NCBI GenBank assembly: GCA_947462105.1
Contig: CANHNJ010000004.1
Location: forward strand, 56,765 to 120,764
Source of the DNA: Alphaproteobacteria bacterium
Lineage (GTDB): Bacteria; Pseudomonadota; Alphaproteobacteria; Micropepsales; Micropepsaceae
Length of the DNA: 64,000 bases
Reading direction: 5' to 3'
The notes beneath the pieces are model-generated. The model saw only the letters and a program-made list of their open reading frames with translations. It was not told where the DNA came from and did not search any database. Of this stretch, positions 34,093 through 46,070 are shown piece after piece. The position numbers and the translations under genes were made by a program. How positions within the stretch are numbered: position 1 is the stretch's first letter; each line of letters starts with the position of its first letter.

Positions 34093-34923
34093 ATGACCAC
34101 ACCCAACAGCGTCGTGCAGGCCGGTTCCGTCGAGATCGGCAATGCCAGGAAACTCTCCCTCATTGCCGGGCCCTGCCAGCTTGAAAGCCGTGGCCACGCC
34201 TTCGACATGGCCGGCGCGCTGAAGGAAACCTGTCAGAAACTGGGCGTGGGCCTGATCTACAAGACCAGCTTCGACAAGGCCAACCGCTCCAGCGCCGCAA
34301 CGGCGCGCGGCATGGGGCTTGAGAGCGCATTGCCGATCTTCGCCGAGATCCGCCAGCATTTCGGCCTGCCGGTGCTGACCGATGTGCATGAACGCGAGCA
34401 ATGCGCTGCCGTCGCACAGGCGGTGGACATCCTGCAGATCCCTGCCTTCCTGTCGCGCCAGACCGACCTGCTGGTGGCGGCTGCGCAGACCGGCAAGATC
34501 ATCAACGTCAAGAAGGGCCAATTCCTCGCGCCCTGGGACATGAAGAACGTGATCGCCAAGATCACCGGTGCGGGCAATCCCAATGTGCTGGTGACCGAGC
34601 GTGGCGTTTCCTTTGGCTACAACACGCTGGTGAGCGACATGCGGGCGCTGCCGATCATGGCGTCGTTCGGCGCGCCGGTGGTGTTCGACGCCACCCATTC
34701 GGTGCAGCAGCCGGGCGGGCAGGGCGACAAGTCCGGCGGCGACCGCACGATGGTGCCGTATCTGGCGCGTGCTGCCGTGGCCGCAGGCGTGGCCTGTGTC
34801 TTCATGGAAGTGCACCAGGACCCGGACAATGCGCCCAGCGATGGCCCCAACATGGTCAAGCTGAAGGACTTCCCCGCTCTGCTGGAGCAACTCGTCGAGA
34901 TCGACGCGATCGTCAAGCGCTAG
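34093..34923 (+). CDS. kdsA: 3-deoxy-8-phosphooctulonate (KDO-8-P) synthase
   Basis: 276 residues. Condenses arabinose-5-phosphate and phosphoenolpyruvate to KDO-8-P for lipid A-core synthesis. Landmarks: [92 protein letters not shown]. Full length for the family. Presence implies a KDO-containing LPS in this organism. Confidence 0.96.
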   Translation: MTTPNSVVQAGSVEIGNARKLSLIAGPCQLESRGHAFDMAGALKETCQKLGVGLIYKTSFDKANRSSAATARGMGLESALPIFAEIRQHFGLPVLTDVHEREQCAAVAQAVDILQIPAFLSRQTDLLVAAAQTGKIINVKKGQFLAPWDMKNVIAKITGAGNPNVLVTERGVSFGYNTLVSDMRALPIMASFGAPVVFDATHSVQQPGGQGDKSGGDRTMVPYLARAAVAAGVACVFMEVHQDPDNAPSDGPNMVKLKDFPALLEQLVEIDAIVKR

Positions 34924-34956
34924 ATGTCATGGTCCGGTCAAGCCGGGCCATGACAT
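34924..34956. terminator. hairpin between convergent kdsA and MAPEG genes
   Basis: ATGTCATGG and CCATGACAT are perfect 9-bp arms extended by CCGG/CCGG within. The hairpin lies directly after the kdsA stop, between convergent genes, but it lacks a long T-run, so terminator function is likely rather than certain. Confidence 0.6.
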
Positions 34957-34961
34957 TTGGA

Positions 34962-35375
34962 TTAGGCGCCGCTCGCCATCCACGCGTTGAAGATGCCGAC
35001 AGCCGCCAGTACGATCAGGGCGGTGGTGGGAATGACTGTCAGCGCGAAACCGGGAAAGCGCGCGCGATAATCGCCATAGGTGAAGGCGTAGAGGATGCGC
35101 CCCGCGCACCAGATCAGGCCCAGCAGCGGCGCCCACCAGCCCGGAAAGAACAGCGCCGCCAGCCAGAGCGCGGGCAGGAAGGCCGCCAGCTGCTCCACCG
35201 TGTTGCCCTGGATGCGCAGGGCGCGCTCCAGTTCGGGGTGACCGCTCATGACGGGTGCATCGATGCGCAATCGGCTGCGGGTGCGGCCCGCACCCAGGGC
35301 GAAGAGCATGGCCAAGCTGGCCGCGATCAGGGTGACGGCGGCGGTGAGGATGATGGCGGGAGAAGATAAAAACAT
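34962..35375 (-). CDS. MAPEG-family membrane protein
   Basis: 137 residues, start MFLSSPAIILTAAV at 35375. Four membrane helices with the MAPEG signature (ERALRIQGNTVEQLAAFLPA, a variant of the eukaryotic-type RxxNxxE motif) and AGRILYAFTYGDYRARFPGF later. Relatives conjugate glutathione to lipophilic electrophiles or act on eicosanoids; bacterial substrates are mostly unknown. Convergent with kdsA and divergent from eno. Confidence 0.82.
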   Translation of the reverse strand: MFLSSPAIILTAAVTLIAASLAMLFALGAGRTRSRLRIDAPVMSGHPELERALRIQGNTVEQLAAFLPALWLAALFFPGWWAPLLGLIWCAGRILYAFTYGDYRARFPGFALTVIPTTALIVLAAVGIFNAWMASGA

Positions 35376-35432
35376 CGCGTTTCCTTCAAATGTAACCGTT
35401 AACATCTTGTCGGGCGTGAGTATGACCTTTAG

Positions 35433-36737
<1,305 letters not shown>

Positions 36738-36743
36738 ACTTGA

Positions 36744-36820
36744 GCGCCGCATATCGCGGCGCGACCCTCCGCTGGGCACCAGCTTCCTTCCCCCGCATGG
36801 CGAAGCCATTGGCGGGGGAA
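36744..36820. repeat. two inverted repeats downstream of eno
   Basis: First, GCGCCGC-ATATC-GCGGCGC (36744-36762). Second, a longer nested palindrome TTCCCCCGC-ATGGC-GAA-GCCAT-TG-GCGGGGGAA (36788-36820). Neither has a strong T-run. The second resembles the dispersed intergenic palindromes of alphaproteobacteria. The 225-bp eno-ftsB spacer otherwise holds the ftsB promoter candidate. Confidence 0.65.
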
Positions 36821-36926
36821 GATGGCGCAGCGAGGTGTCGGCAGAGCCGACCCGAGCTGTGACGGATGGGGGCCGAAGATTAACGGCCATCACTACAAGT
36901 TCCCGGAATCCTTTACCTATTTCTCC

Positions 36927-36955
36927 TTGACGGCCCGAATCAGGATGTGATTCGT
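36927..36955 (+). promoter_or_regulatory. possible ftsB promoter with a palindrome carrying two GANTC sites
   Basis: TTGACG (36927-36932) is 17 bases from ATTCGT (36950-36955). Between and overlapping lies CGAATCA-GGATG-TGATTCG (36936-36954), a perfect 7-bp inverted repeat whose arms each contain a GANTC (GAATC, GATTC), the CcrM methylation target. Nine bases later the ftsB ATG begins. GcrA/CcrM-type cell-cycle control is inferred from site type and gene identity. Confidence 0.45.
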
Positions 36956-36962
36956 TGGGGTA

Positions 36963-37280
36963 ATGCGAATCAAGCGTTCCGTAGCCCGGTTTTTTGCCCT
37001 GATGGTGCTTCCCGCCGTCACCGTGACCGTGGTCGGCTATTTCGGCAGCCACGCCATCTGGGGCGAACGCGGCATCCTGGCGCTGGAAGACACGCAGGCG
37101 CATCTGGCGCTGCGGCAGCAAGAATTGACCGGTCTCGACCAGTCGCGCGCGCGTCTGGAGCATCGCATCGCCCTGATGGGGCAGGCGTCGCCGGATGCCG
37201 ACCTGGTGGAAGAACTCGCCCGCACCCAGTTGATGGACGGCGCGCCGAACCAGGTCGCTGTCTCGCGCAAGGCGAGATAA
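36963..37280 (+). CDS. ftsB: septum formation initiator (FtsB/DivIC family)
   Basis: 105 residues: one N-terminal membrane helix (SVARFFALMVLPAVTVTVVG) followed by a coiled-coil segment (LALEDTQAHLALRQQELTGL ... RIALMG) and the small globular end (DADLVEELARTQLM). This is the FtsB/DivIC layout of the divisome FtsQLB complex, and the place between eno and pdhA is conserved in alphaproteobacteria. Similarity between short FtsB proteins is low, so the symbol rests on order plus architecture. Confidence 0.83.
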   Translation: MRIKRSVARFFALMVLPAVTVTVVGYFGSHAIWGERGILALEDTQAHLALRQQELTGLDQSRARLEHRIALMGQASPDADLVEELARTQLMDGAPNQVAVSRKAR

Positions 37281-37631
37281 TTCAATTTCGCCCCCTTCCG
37301 TCGCAACTCGGGTCGCCTCCGGCGACACCGCACGCGTAAGTCCTGCACCTTGCACTGCGGGATGACGGAAAGGGCGCGGATGGCAATTCCCTGTGCCCAT
37401 GCGGCGACGGCGCGCACGAAAAAAACCAGCACCAAACCACCATGCGCAAGTTCGTGTCGCTAGCCATTTTTACGCTGCGCTGCACACTGGTTGGAATGCC
37501 GAACACTGTTCGCGCAATAATATAACTTCAGCTTGCCAAGCGTCTGCAGGCTTGCCACAAATCCCCGCCACGCCATCGTTTTCAGGCGCGACAAGACCCT
37601 GATTGGCCCCATAACCAGAACCCCAGGCGCA
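37281..37631. other. noncoding spacer between ftsB and pdhA
   Basis: 351 bp without a convincing gene. It holds a distant inverted pair (CGCCCCCTTCCGTC near 37290-37303; GACGGAAAGGGCGCG near 37364-37378) around a 60-base loop, and an AT-rich patch (AATAATATAAC, about 37516-37526) 105 bp before pdhA that may be its promoter. No riboswitch recognised. Confidence 0.5.
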
Positions 37632-38623
37632 ATGAGCTCCAACGCAAAATCACCTGCCTCGCCGCCGCGCAATTCTGAATCGCTCAAGAAACTCTATTCC
37701 GACATGCTGATGATCCGCCGCTTTGAAGAGCGCGCGGGCCAGTTGTACGGCATGGGGCTGATCGGCGGCTTCTGCCATCTCTACATTGGGCAGGAAGCTG
37801 TGGTCGTGGGCATGCAGGCGCATGTTGGCCCCAACGACCAGTCCATCACCGCCTATCGCGATCACGGCCACATGCTGGCCGCGGGCCTCGATCCCAACGC
37901 CGTGATGGCCGAACTGACCGGCCGTTCCACCGGCCTGTCGCGTGGCAAGGGCGGCTCGATGCACATGTTCTCGAGCGAAAAGAAATTCTATGGCGGCCAC
38001 GGCATCGTCGGCGCGCAGGTGCCGCTGGGCACCGGCCTGGCCTTCGCCAACAAGTATCGCGGCAATGACGGCGTCTGCCTGACCTATTTCGGCGACGGCG
38101 CCTCCAACCAGGGCCAGGTCTATGAGGCCTTCAACATGGCCGAGCTGTGGAAGCTGCCGGTCGTCTACATCATCGAGAACAACCAGTACGCCATGGGCAC
38201 CTCGGTCGCGCGCTCGTCGGCGCTGACCGATTTTTCCAAGCGCGGCGTCTCCTTCAACATTCCGGGCATCCAGGTCGATGGCATGGATGTCGAGGCGGTG
38301 ATGGAAGCGGGCGGCGAAGCCATCGCCCATTGCCGCGCCGGCAAGGGCCCGATCATCCTGGAAATGAAGACTTACCGCTATCGCGGCCACTCGATGTCCG
38401 ACCCGGCCAAGTACCGCACCAAGGAAGAGCTGAGCGAAGTGCGCGAGAAGCGCGATCCGATCGAGAATTTCGGGCGCAAGCTGCTGGATGGCGGCGTCCT
38501 GACCGAGCAGGAGATGAAGGTCATCGACAGCGAGATCAAGGCGCGCGTCGTCGCGTCCGCCGAATTCGCGACCCAGAGCCCTGAGCCGGGCGTGGCCGAA
38601 CTTTACACGGATATATACGCCTG

Positions 38624-38624
<1 letters not shown>
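37632..38624 (+). CDS. pdhA: pyruvate dehydrogenase E1 component, alpha subunit
   Basis: 330 residues from [12 protein letters not shown] at 37632; upstream in-frame codons give an implausible leader. Thiamine-diphosphate binding region: [19 protein letters not shown] through [13 protein letters not shown]. Other landmarks: [56 protein letters not shown], and the phosphorylation-loop-like [15 protein letters not shown]. First gene of the pdhA-pdhB-pdhC-lpdA operon; its stop overlaps the pdhB start (TGATG). Confidence 0.96.
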
Positions 38625-40000
<1,376 letters not shown>

Positions 40001-40004
40001 GTCG

Positions 40005-41315
40005 ATGGCGACCAACATTCTGATGCCTGCGCTTTCGCCCACGATGGAAGAGGGCAAGCTGGCCAAGTGGCTGGTGAAGGAAGGCGACACCGTCAAGTCC
40101 GGCACCATCCTGGCCGAAATCGAGACCGACAAGGCGACGATGGAATTCGAGGCCGTCGATGAGGGCAAGATCGGCAAGATCCTGGTCGCCGAAGGCACCG
40201 AGGGTGTGAAGGTGAATGCGCCCATCGCCATTCTGCTGGACGAAGGCGAGAAGGCCGATGCGGTTCCTGCCGCCGCTGCCGCGCCCAAGGCCGACATTCC
40301 TGCCGCGATGAAGGACATCGCCGCTGCCGTGAAAGCGGAAGCCGCACCAGCCACCGCCGCTGCACCGGCCGCAAAGGCTTCGGCCACGCGCGTCTTCGCC
40401 TCGCCGCTGGCCAAGCGCATCGCCGCCGCCAAGGGCATCGACATTGGCGCCCTGGCGGGCACCGGCCCGCGCGGCCGCATCGTGAAATCCGATGTCGAGA
40501 ATGCCAAGCCCGGCGCCGCCAAGCCTGCTGCCGGTGCCGCGCCTGCTGTCGTTGGTGGTGGCATCCCCGGCGTCGCGCTGCTGCCGGATGCGCGCCTGCT
40601 CTATCCGGCCGGTTCGTACGAGGAAATCCCGCACGACAACATGCGCAAGGCCATCGCCAAGCGCCTGACCTCGGCCAAGACGCTCATCCCGCACTATTAC
40701 CTGACGGTGGACTGCAACCTGAACGCACTCATGGCCGTTCGTGAAAAAATGAACGCCGCCGCGCCGAAGGGTAAGGACAAGATCCCGGCCTACAAGCTCT
40801 CGGTCAACGACTTCATCATGAAGGCGTCGGCCATGGCGCTGATGAAGCATCCGGACGTCAATGCTTCCTGGACCGATACGGCGATTCTCAAGCACAAGGA
40901 CGCCGATGTCGGCGTCGCCGTAGCGCTCGACTTCGGCCTGATCACGCCGATCATTTTCAAGGCCCAGACCAAGGGCCTGGTCGAGATCAGCAATGAAGTG
41001 AAGGAACTGGCGGGCCTGGCCAAGGCCAAGAAGCTCAAGCCCAGCCAGTATGAAGGCGGCGGCTTCTCGGTCTCCAACCTGGGCATGTATGGCATCAAGA
41101 ACTTCACCTCGATCATCAACCCGCCGCAAAGCTGCATCATCGCTGTCGGTGCGGGCGAGGAACGTCCTGTCGTCGTCAACGGCAAGATCGAAATCGCCAC
41201 GGTGATGACTGTCACCATGTCGGCCGACCATCGCGTCGTCGATGGCGGCACCGGCGCCAAGTTCTTAGCGACCCTGAAGCAGTTCCTGGAAGAACCTGCT
41301 TCGATGCTGCTCTAG
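40005..41315 (+). CDS. pdhC: dihydrolipoyl acetyltransferase (E2) of pyruvate dehydrogenase
   Basis: 436 residues: one lipoyl domain (residues 1-80; [20 protein letters not shown]), an Ala/Pro linker, the E1/E3-binding domain ([33 protein letters not shown]) at about 125-165, and the acyltransferase core with the catalytic [17 protein letters not shown] near the end. Forms the core of the complex and transfers the acetyl group to CoA. 4 bp after pdhB. Confidence 0.96.
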   Translation: MATNILMPALSPTMEEGKLAKWLVKEGDTVKSGTILAEIETDKATMEFEAVDEGKIGKILVAEGTEGVKVNAPIAILLDEGEKADAVPAAAAAPKADIPAAMKDIAAAVKAEAAPATAAAPAAKASATRVFASPLAKRIAAAKGIDIGALAGTGPRGRIVKSDVENAKPGAAKPAAGAAPAVVGGGIPGVALLPDARLLYPAGSYEEIPHDNMRKAIAKRLTSAKTLIPHYYLTVDCNLNALMAVREKMNAAAPKGKDKIPAYKLSVNDFIMKASAMALMKHPDVNASWTDTAILKHKDADVGVAVALDFGLITPIIFKAQTKGLVEISNEVKELAGLAKAKKLKPSQYEGGGFSVSNLGMYGIKNFTSIINPPQSCIIAVGAGEERPVVVNGKIEIATVMTVTMSADHRVVDGGTGAKFLATLKQFLEEPASMLL

Positions 41316-41326
41316 AGGATCGCATC

Positions 41327-42724
41327 ATGGCTGATACATATGATGTGATCGTGGTCGGTGGTGGTCCGGGCGGCTATGTATGCGCCATCCGCTGCGCCCA
41401 GCTTGGCCTGAAGACCGCCGTGGTCGAGCGCGACCGCATGGGCGGCATCTGCCTGAACTGGGGCTGCATCCCGACCAAGGCGCTGCTGCGTTCCAGCGAA
41501 ATCTGGCACCTGCTGCACCGGCTTGGCGAGTACGGCATGTCGGCCGACAATTTCAAATTCGACATCGAGAAGATCGTCGCCCGTTCGCGCGGCGTCTCCA
41601 AGCAATTGTCGGACGGCGTCGGCTTCCTGATGAAGAAGCACAAGATCGCCGTCATCCCGGGTGAGGCCAAGCTTGCCGGCAAGGGCAAGCTGACCGTGAC
41701 CAAGGACGGCAACACCAACGAGCTAGCTGCCAAGAACATCGTGCTGGCCACCGGCGCGCGCGTCCGCACGCTGCCGGGGCTTGAGCCCGACGGCAAGCTG
41801 GTATGGACCTATCGCGAGGCGATGGTGCCGACCATGTTCCCCAAATCGCTTTTGGTGGTCGGTTCCGGCGCCATCGGCATCGAGTTCGCGTCCTTCTACA
41901 AGACGCTGGGCGCCGATGTGACCGTGGTCGAGGTGCTGGACCGCGTCATGCCGGTGGAAGACGAAGAGATTTCGGCGATGGCTGCCAAGGCCTTCACCAA
42001 GCAGGGCATGAAGCTGAAGCTGGGCACGACAGTGACCGAGCTGAAGCGCGGCAACGACAATGTCACCTGCACCCTGAAAGCCAAGGACGGCAAGACCGAA
42101 CAGGTCACGGTGGATCGTGTCATCTTGGCGATGGGCATCGTCGGCAACGTGGAAAATATCGGCCTGGAAGCGGCGGGCATCAAGGTGGATCGCACGCATA
42201 TCGTCGCCGGCAAGTATGGCGAGACCGGCGTCGACGGCGTCTGGGCCATTGGCGACCTAGTGGGCGGCCCCTGGCTGGCGCACAAGGCCATGCATGAAGG
42301 CGTCATCGTCGCCGAGAAGATCGCGGGCGTGAAGGGCGTGCATCCGCTCAACACCGCGAACGTGGCGGGCTGCACTTATTGCTGGCCGCAGGTGGCGTCG
42401 GTGGGCCTGACCGAAGCCAAGGCCAAGGAAACCGGCCGCAAGATCAAGGTGGGCAAGTTCCCCTTCATCGGCAACGGCAAGGCGATTGCGCTGGGCGAGG
42501 CCGACGGCCTGATCAAGACGGTGTTCGATGCGCAGACCGGCGAGCTTTTGGGCGCACACATGATCGGCACCGAAGTCACCGAACTGATCCAGGGCTATGT
42601 CATCGCCAAGACCGGCGAACTGACCGACCAGGAACTGGCGCACACCATCTTCCCGCATCCGACCCTGTCCGAGATGATGCATGAAGCGGTGATCGCGGCC
42701 GACGGCGCGGCGCTGCACATTTAA
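41327..42724 (+). CDS. lpdA: dihydrolipoyl dehydrogenase (E3)
   Basis: 465 residues. FAD-binding VIVVGGGPGGYVCAIRCAQL, active disulfide GGICLNWGCIPTKALL, NAD-binding LLVVGSGAIGIEFASFY, second FAD motif VWAIGDLVGGPWLAHKA and the catalytic His/Glu near the C terminus (HTIFPHPTLSEMMHEA). Reoxidises the lipoyl groups of PdhB/PdhC using NAD. Last gene of the operon. No strong terminator found in the 54-bp gap to the convergent SCO1-like gene. Confidence 0.96.
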   Translation: MADTYDVIVVGGGPGGYVCAIRCAQLGLKTAVVERDRMGGICLNWGCIPTKALLRSSEIWHLLHRLGEYGMSADNFKFDIEKIVARSRGVSKQLSDGVGFLMKKHKIAVIPGEAKLAGKGKLTVTKDGNTNELAAKNIVLATGARVRTLPGLEPDGKLVWTYREAMVPTMFPKSLLVVGSGAIGIEFASFYKTLGADVTVVEVLDRVMPVEDEEISAMAAKAFTKQGMKLKLGTTVTELKRGNDNVTCTLKAKDGKTEQVTVDRVILAMGIVGNVENIGLEAAGIKVDRTHIVAGKYGETGVDGVWAIGDLVGGPWLAHKAMHEGVIVAEKIAGVKGVHPLNTANVAGCTYCWPQVASVGLTEAKAKETGRKIKVGKFPFIGNGKAIALGEADGLIKTVFDAQTGELLGAHMIGTEVTELIQGYVIAKTGELTDQELAHTIFPHPTLSEMMHEAVIAADGAALHI

Positions 42725-42778
42725 TTTTTGCTCGCGCGGGTGACGCCTCGCTGCGCTCGGCTACCCGACGCTCCGCAT

Positions 42779-43345
42779 CTAGTTGGCTAGCAGCCGCTGG
42801 ACGTCTTCCGCCATCTGCGCGGGGCGGCTGGAGTCCAGCGTCACCAGGCGGGCCTTGCCGGCGCGGTCGAAGAAGAACACCGCGTTGGAGTGCATCACTT
42901 CGTAGAACGGCTTTTGCCGCACGCTGTAGGCGACGCGATAGCGCCGCGCCACATCGGCCAGCGCGTTGGCGTCGCCATAAAGCCCCGCCATCTGCGGCGT
43001 GAAGGCGTTGGCATATTCCTTCAGCACCTGCGGCGTGTCGCGCACCGGGTCAACGGTCACGAAAAGAATCTGGAAATCCGGATTGTTCACCCGCCGGGCG
43101 ACATCGGCGAGATTGGACAGGGTGGTGGGGCAGACATCCGGGCACTGGCTGTAGCCGAAATAGAGCGCCACGACCTTGCCGCGATAGCTTTCGCCGGTCA
43201 CGCGCGCACCGCTGCCGTCGCGGAGGCGGAATTCCAGCCGGGGCGGGCCGCCAGCCACGTTGGTCATTTGCCAGCCCCGCTCGCCGCAACCGGCGAGCAG
43301 CACCGCAAAGGCGAGGGCGACCCCAAGGATTGCAAAGCTGCGCAT
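42779..43345 (-). CDS. SCO1/SenC-family copper chaperone lipoprotein
   Basis: 188 residues. Lipoprotein signal with lipobox VLLAGC. The thioredoxin-like domain carries the copper-binding pair in SQCPDVCPTTL (CxxxC) and the distant His in VMHSNAVFFFD. SCO proteins deliver copper to, or keep reduced, the CuA site of cytochrome oxidase. The divergent neighbour is a CtaG-like assembly protein, supporting this role. All three metal ligands are present. Confidence 0.93.
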   Translation of the reverse strand: MRSFAILGVALAFAVLLAGCGERGWQMTNVAGGPPRLEFRLRDGSGARVTGESYRGKVVALYFGYSQCPDVCPTTLSNLADVARRVNNPDFQILFVTVDPVRDTPQVLKEYANAFTPQMAGLYGDANALADVARRYRVAYSVRQKPFYEVMHSNAVFFFDRAGKARLVTLDSSRPAQMAEDVQRLLAN

Positions 43346-43401
43346 GGCCGCGTCCTTATCACGCTTGGGGGGACAAGCGCACTCGCTTATGGTCGCGCCC
43401 C

Positions 43402-44307
43402 ATGACGGACAGTCAGAAATCCTGGGCCGGATACGGCGTGCTGCTGCTGCTGGGCGCAGGCCTGGATATCGTCGTGCGCTATTACCCGGCGAACCTGCCG
43501 GTCTGGATGCCGTGGGAGTTCAACTGGCCGGAGTATCTGGCTGTTACCCTGTCGCAGGCCTGGTTCTGGCGCGGCCTCAAACGCCTGCCGCGCGACCAGC
43601 ATCCGGCGCTGTGGCGCAAGTTCTGCTTCGTGGCGGGCGTGGCGAGCTTCTACATCGTGCTGCAGACCCATATCGACTATTACGCCCAGCACGCCTTCTT
43701 CGTGCATCGCTGGGCCCATTTCGTGCTGCACCATGCCGGGGCGTTCCTGATCGCGCTGGGCATGAGCGGCCCGGTGCTGTGGGCGGGCATGCCGGGTTTC
43801 CTCAAGCCCCCGCTGCGGTCCCGCCCGGTGACGCTAACGCTGGGCGTGCTGCAGCATCCGGCGGTGGCGCCGCTGCTGTTCGTGGGGCTGCTCTATCTCT
43901 GGCTGATTCCCCATATCCACACGGTGGTGATGCTGTCGCGCCCGCTCTATTCGGTCATGAACTGGACCATGGCGATCAATGGCATCATGTTCTGGGCGCT
44001 GGTGCTGGATAGCAGGGCCAAGCCGCCCGCCCGCCTGTCGCACCTGATGCGGGCGGCAATGATCCTGGTGATCGAATTGCCCCAGATGGTGCTGGGGGCG
44101 ATCCTGTCCCTGGCCGAGCGCGACTTCTACCCGGTCTACGAGATCTGCGGCCGGGTCATCGCCATGAGCCCGCTCAACGACCTGCATTATGGCGGGCTGA
44201 TCATCTGGCTACCCAGCACCCTGACCAGCTTCGTGGCCATGATCATCGTGCTGGTGACCATGCGGCTCAATGAAGAGAAGGCGGAACGGGAGCGGGCCGG
44301 TCTTTAG
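43402..44307 (+). CDS. caa3-type cytochrome oxidase assembly protein (CtaG-like)
   Basis: 301 residues from MTDSQKSWAGYGVLLL at 43402, about seven to eight membrane helices. Family-typical His-rich stretches are visible: YAQHAFFVHRWAHFVLHHAG, WLIPHIHTVVM, MNWTMAINGIMFWALVLDSR and PLNDLHYGG. These proteins (caa3_CtaG Pfam family) help insert copper into cytochrome oxidase. It is divergent from the SCO1-like gene, a natural partner. The oxidase subunits themselves are not in the window. Ends 4 bp inside the convergent msrA. Confidence 0.85.
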   Translation: MTDSQKSWAGYGVLLLLGAGLDIVVRYYPANLPVWMPWEFNWPEYLAVTLSQAWFWRGLKRLPRDQHPALWRKFCFVAGVASFYIVLQTHIDYYAQHAFFVHRWAHFVLHHAGAFLIALGMSGPVLWAGMPGFLKPPLRSRPVTLTLGVLQHPAVAPLLFVGLLYLWLIPHIHTVVMLSRPLYSVMNWTMAINGIMFWALVLDSRAKPPARLSHLMRAAMILVIELPQMVLGAILSLAERDFYPVYEICGRVIAMSPLNDLHYGGLIIWLPSTLTSFVAMIIVLVTMRLNEEKAERERAGL

Positions 44308-44795
44308 CTGTTGGCCACGTCCGCGTAGCTGACGTGGCAGCTCCCGCCATGCTTCTCGAAATAGCGCTGGTGATGCTCCTCGGCCGGCCAGAAGGGCCGG
44401 GCGGGCTCTATCACGGTCACGATGGGCGATTTGAACCGGCCCGAAGACTGGGCCGCGTCCCGGCGCTCGGTGGCGATGCGGGCCTGGGCCTCGTCATGGG
44501 TGAAGATGGCCGAGCGGTACTGGCTGCCGACGTCCGGGCCCTGCCGGTTTCGGGTGGTCGGGTTGTGCATCTTGAAGAAGAGGTCGACCATCGTGGCATA
44601 GGTGACCCGGGCCGGGTCGAAGGTGACCTCGACCACCTCGGCATGGCCGGTGGTGTCGCTGCAGACCTGGCGATAGGTGGGGTGGTCGACCACGCCCCCG
44701 GCATAGCCGGAGACGGCGGCCGCCACGCCGGGCACCTGGCGGAAGAAGTCTTCCACGCCCCAGAAACAGCCCGCACCGAACAGCGCCTTTTCCAT
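44304..44795 (-). CDS. msrA: peptide methionine-S-sulfoxide reductase
   Basis: 163 residues. Active-site GAGCFWGVEDFF with the catalytic Cys; GYAGGVVDHPTYRQVCSDTTGH, VTFDPARVTYATMVDLFF, and the C-terminal EEHHQRYFEKHGG. Repairs oxidised methionine with thioredoxin. No signal peptide, so cytoplasmic. Convergent with the CtaG-like gene, overlapping by 4 bp. Confidence 0.96.
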   Translation of the reverse strand: MEKALFGAGCFWGVEDFFRQVPGVAAAVSGYAGGVVDHPTYRQVCSDTTGHAEVVEVTFDPARVTYATMVDLFFKMHNPTTRNRQGPDVGSQYRSAIFTHDEAQARIATERRDAAQSSGRFKSPIVTVIEPARPFWPAEEHHQRYFEKHGGSCHVSYADVANS

Positions 44796-45038
44796 GCCGA
44801 TATCTCCTGACAGTCACCCACCAATACGTCCTCCCGGACGGATGGTTACAGGCTATATGGGGATGATGTTCGCGCCTGGCCAGTCATCCTCTCTGCCTGC
44901 CTGCCGTCCTTCTGCAAGGGCGGAATGGACGAGCGTCAACATCGCGTCACTGCCAAGCCCGCTGCTCCCCTATCGCTTTAGCGCCCTGATTTATCCTGTT
45001 GTGTTCATTACATATGGCGCGGCAGGGGAGGGCCTGGC

Positions 45039-46070
45039 ATGAGCCGCGCCATCCTAATCGTCGGCGCCGGTGTTGCTGGCCTTGGCATAGGCTGGCGGCT
45101 GGCCCAGGCCGGCGCAAAGGTGACGATTCTGGAGCGCGGCGCGCCCGCTTCGGGCGCCACGTTCGCCGCCGCCGGCATGCTGGCGGCCACCGCCGAGATG
45201 GCGGCGGCGCCGGAATCCGAGATTGCCTTTGCCGCCCAGTCCCGGTCGCTATGGCCCGGCTTTGCCGCCGAACTGGAAGCGGCCAGCGGTATCGCCATCG
45301 ACTATCGCCAGAACGGCGCCCTGATGCTGCAGCCGTCGCCGCCCGCCGAACTGCCGCCCGGCACCGTCTGGCTGGACGGGACGGCGGCGCAGAGCAGAGC
45401 CCCCATGCTGGCCGATGGCTGTGGCGCGATCTGGGCCCCCGATGAGGCGCAGGTGGACAGCCGGGCGCTGGGGCGGGCGCTGGCGGCTGCCTTCACCCGC
45501 GCGGGCGGAAGCCTGCGGACCGGCGTGACCGTCACCGCCCTGGAGCCCCGGGCCGCCGTTACCGATACCGGGCGGCTGGAAGCGGATGGCGTGATCCTGG
45601 CGGCGGGGGCGTGGTGCGGACAGATCGCCGATGTACCGCTTACGCCGGTGAAGGGCCAGATGATCGCGTTGCAGCCGCCCCCGGGCGTGGCGTTGCCGGA
45701 GCCCGTGATCTGGGGCAATGGCGTCTATCTGGTCCCCAGGGATGACCGGATTCTGGTCGGCGCCACGGTGGAGCAGGCGGGCTTTGACACCACCCCGACG
45801 CCGCAGGCGCGCGATGACCTGCGTGCCCGTGCCGAAGCCGTGATCCCGCGCCTGAAGGACTGGACCCTGGTGGAGCATTGGGCAGGCCTGCGTCCCCACA
45901 GCCCCGATGGCCTGCCGCTGCTGGGACCGCTTGCGAGCGGCGTCTTCGTGGCGGGCGGGCAGTACCGCAACGGCATTCTCTTTGCCCCAGCCATCGCCGA
46001 TCACATGCGTGACCTGGTGCTGGGCCGCGCCGCCGTCATTCCCGCCTTTGATCCCCGGAGATTCACGTGA
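45039..46070 (+). CDS. thiO: FAD-dependent amino-acid oxidase (glycine oxidase ThiO-like)
   Basis: 343 residues of the DAO superfamily. FAD-binding AILIVGAGVAGLGIGWRLAQ, then ERGAPASGATFAAAGMLAA, and the C-terminal GLRPHSPDGLPLLGPL with GHYRNGILLAP-like GQYRNGILFAP. This set best fits ThiO, which makes iminoglycine for thiazole synthesis in thiamine formation; other thiamine genes are absent here and no TPP riboswitch was seen in the 217-bp upstream spacer, so another D-amino-acid oxidase is possible. It overlaps the HIT gene by 4 bp. Confidence 0.78.
   Translation: MSRAILIVGAGVAGLGIGWRLAQAGAKVTILERGAPASGATFAAAGMLAATAEMAAAPESEIAFAAQSRSLWPGFAAELEAASGIAIDYRQNGALMLQPSPPAELPPGTVWLDGTAAQSRAPMLADGCGAIWAPDEAQVDSRALGRALAAAFTRAGGSLRTGVTVTALEPRAAVTDTGRLEADGVILAAGAWCGQIADVPLTPVKGQMIALQPPPGVALPEPVIWGNGVYLVPRDDRILVGATVEQAGFDTTPTPQARDDLRARAEAVIPRLKDWTLVEHWAGLRPHSPDGLPLLGPLASGVFVAGGQYRNGILFAPAIADHMRDLVLGRAAVIPAFDPRRFT

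Noticed and set aside
37393..37602. 69-codon frame in the ftsB-pdhA spacer
   Set aside because: No ribosome site, no domain and atypical composition; regarded as noncoding.
44796..45038. TPP riboswitch upstream of thiO
   Set aside because: The conserved CTGAGA and ACCCT-type TPP elements are not present.
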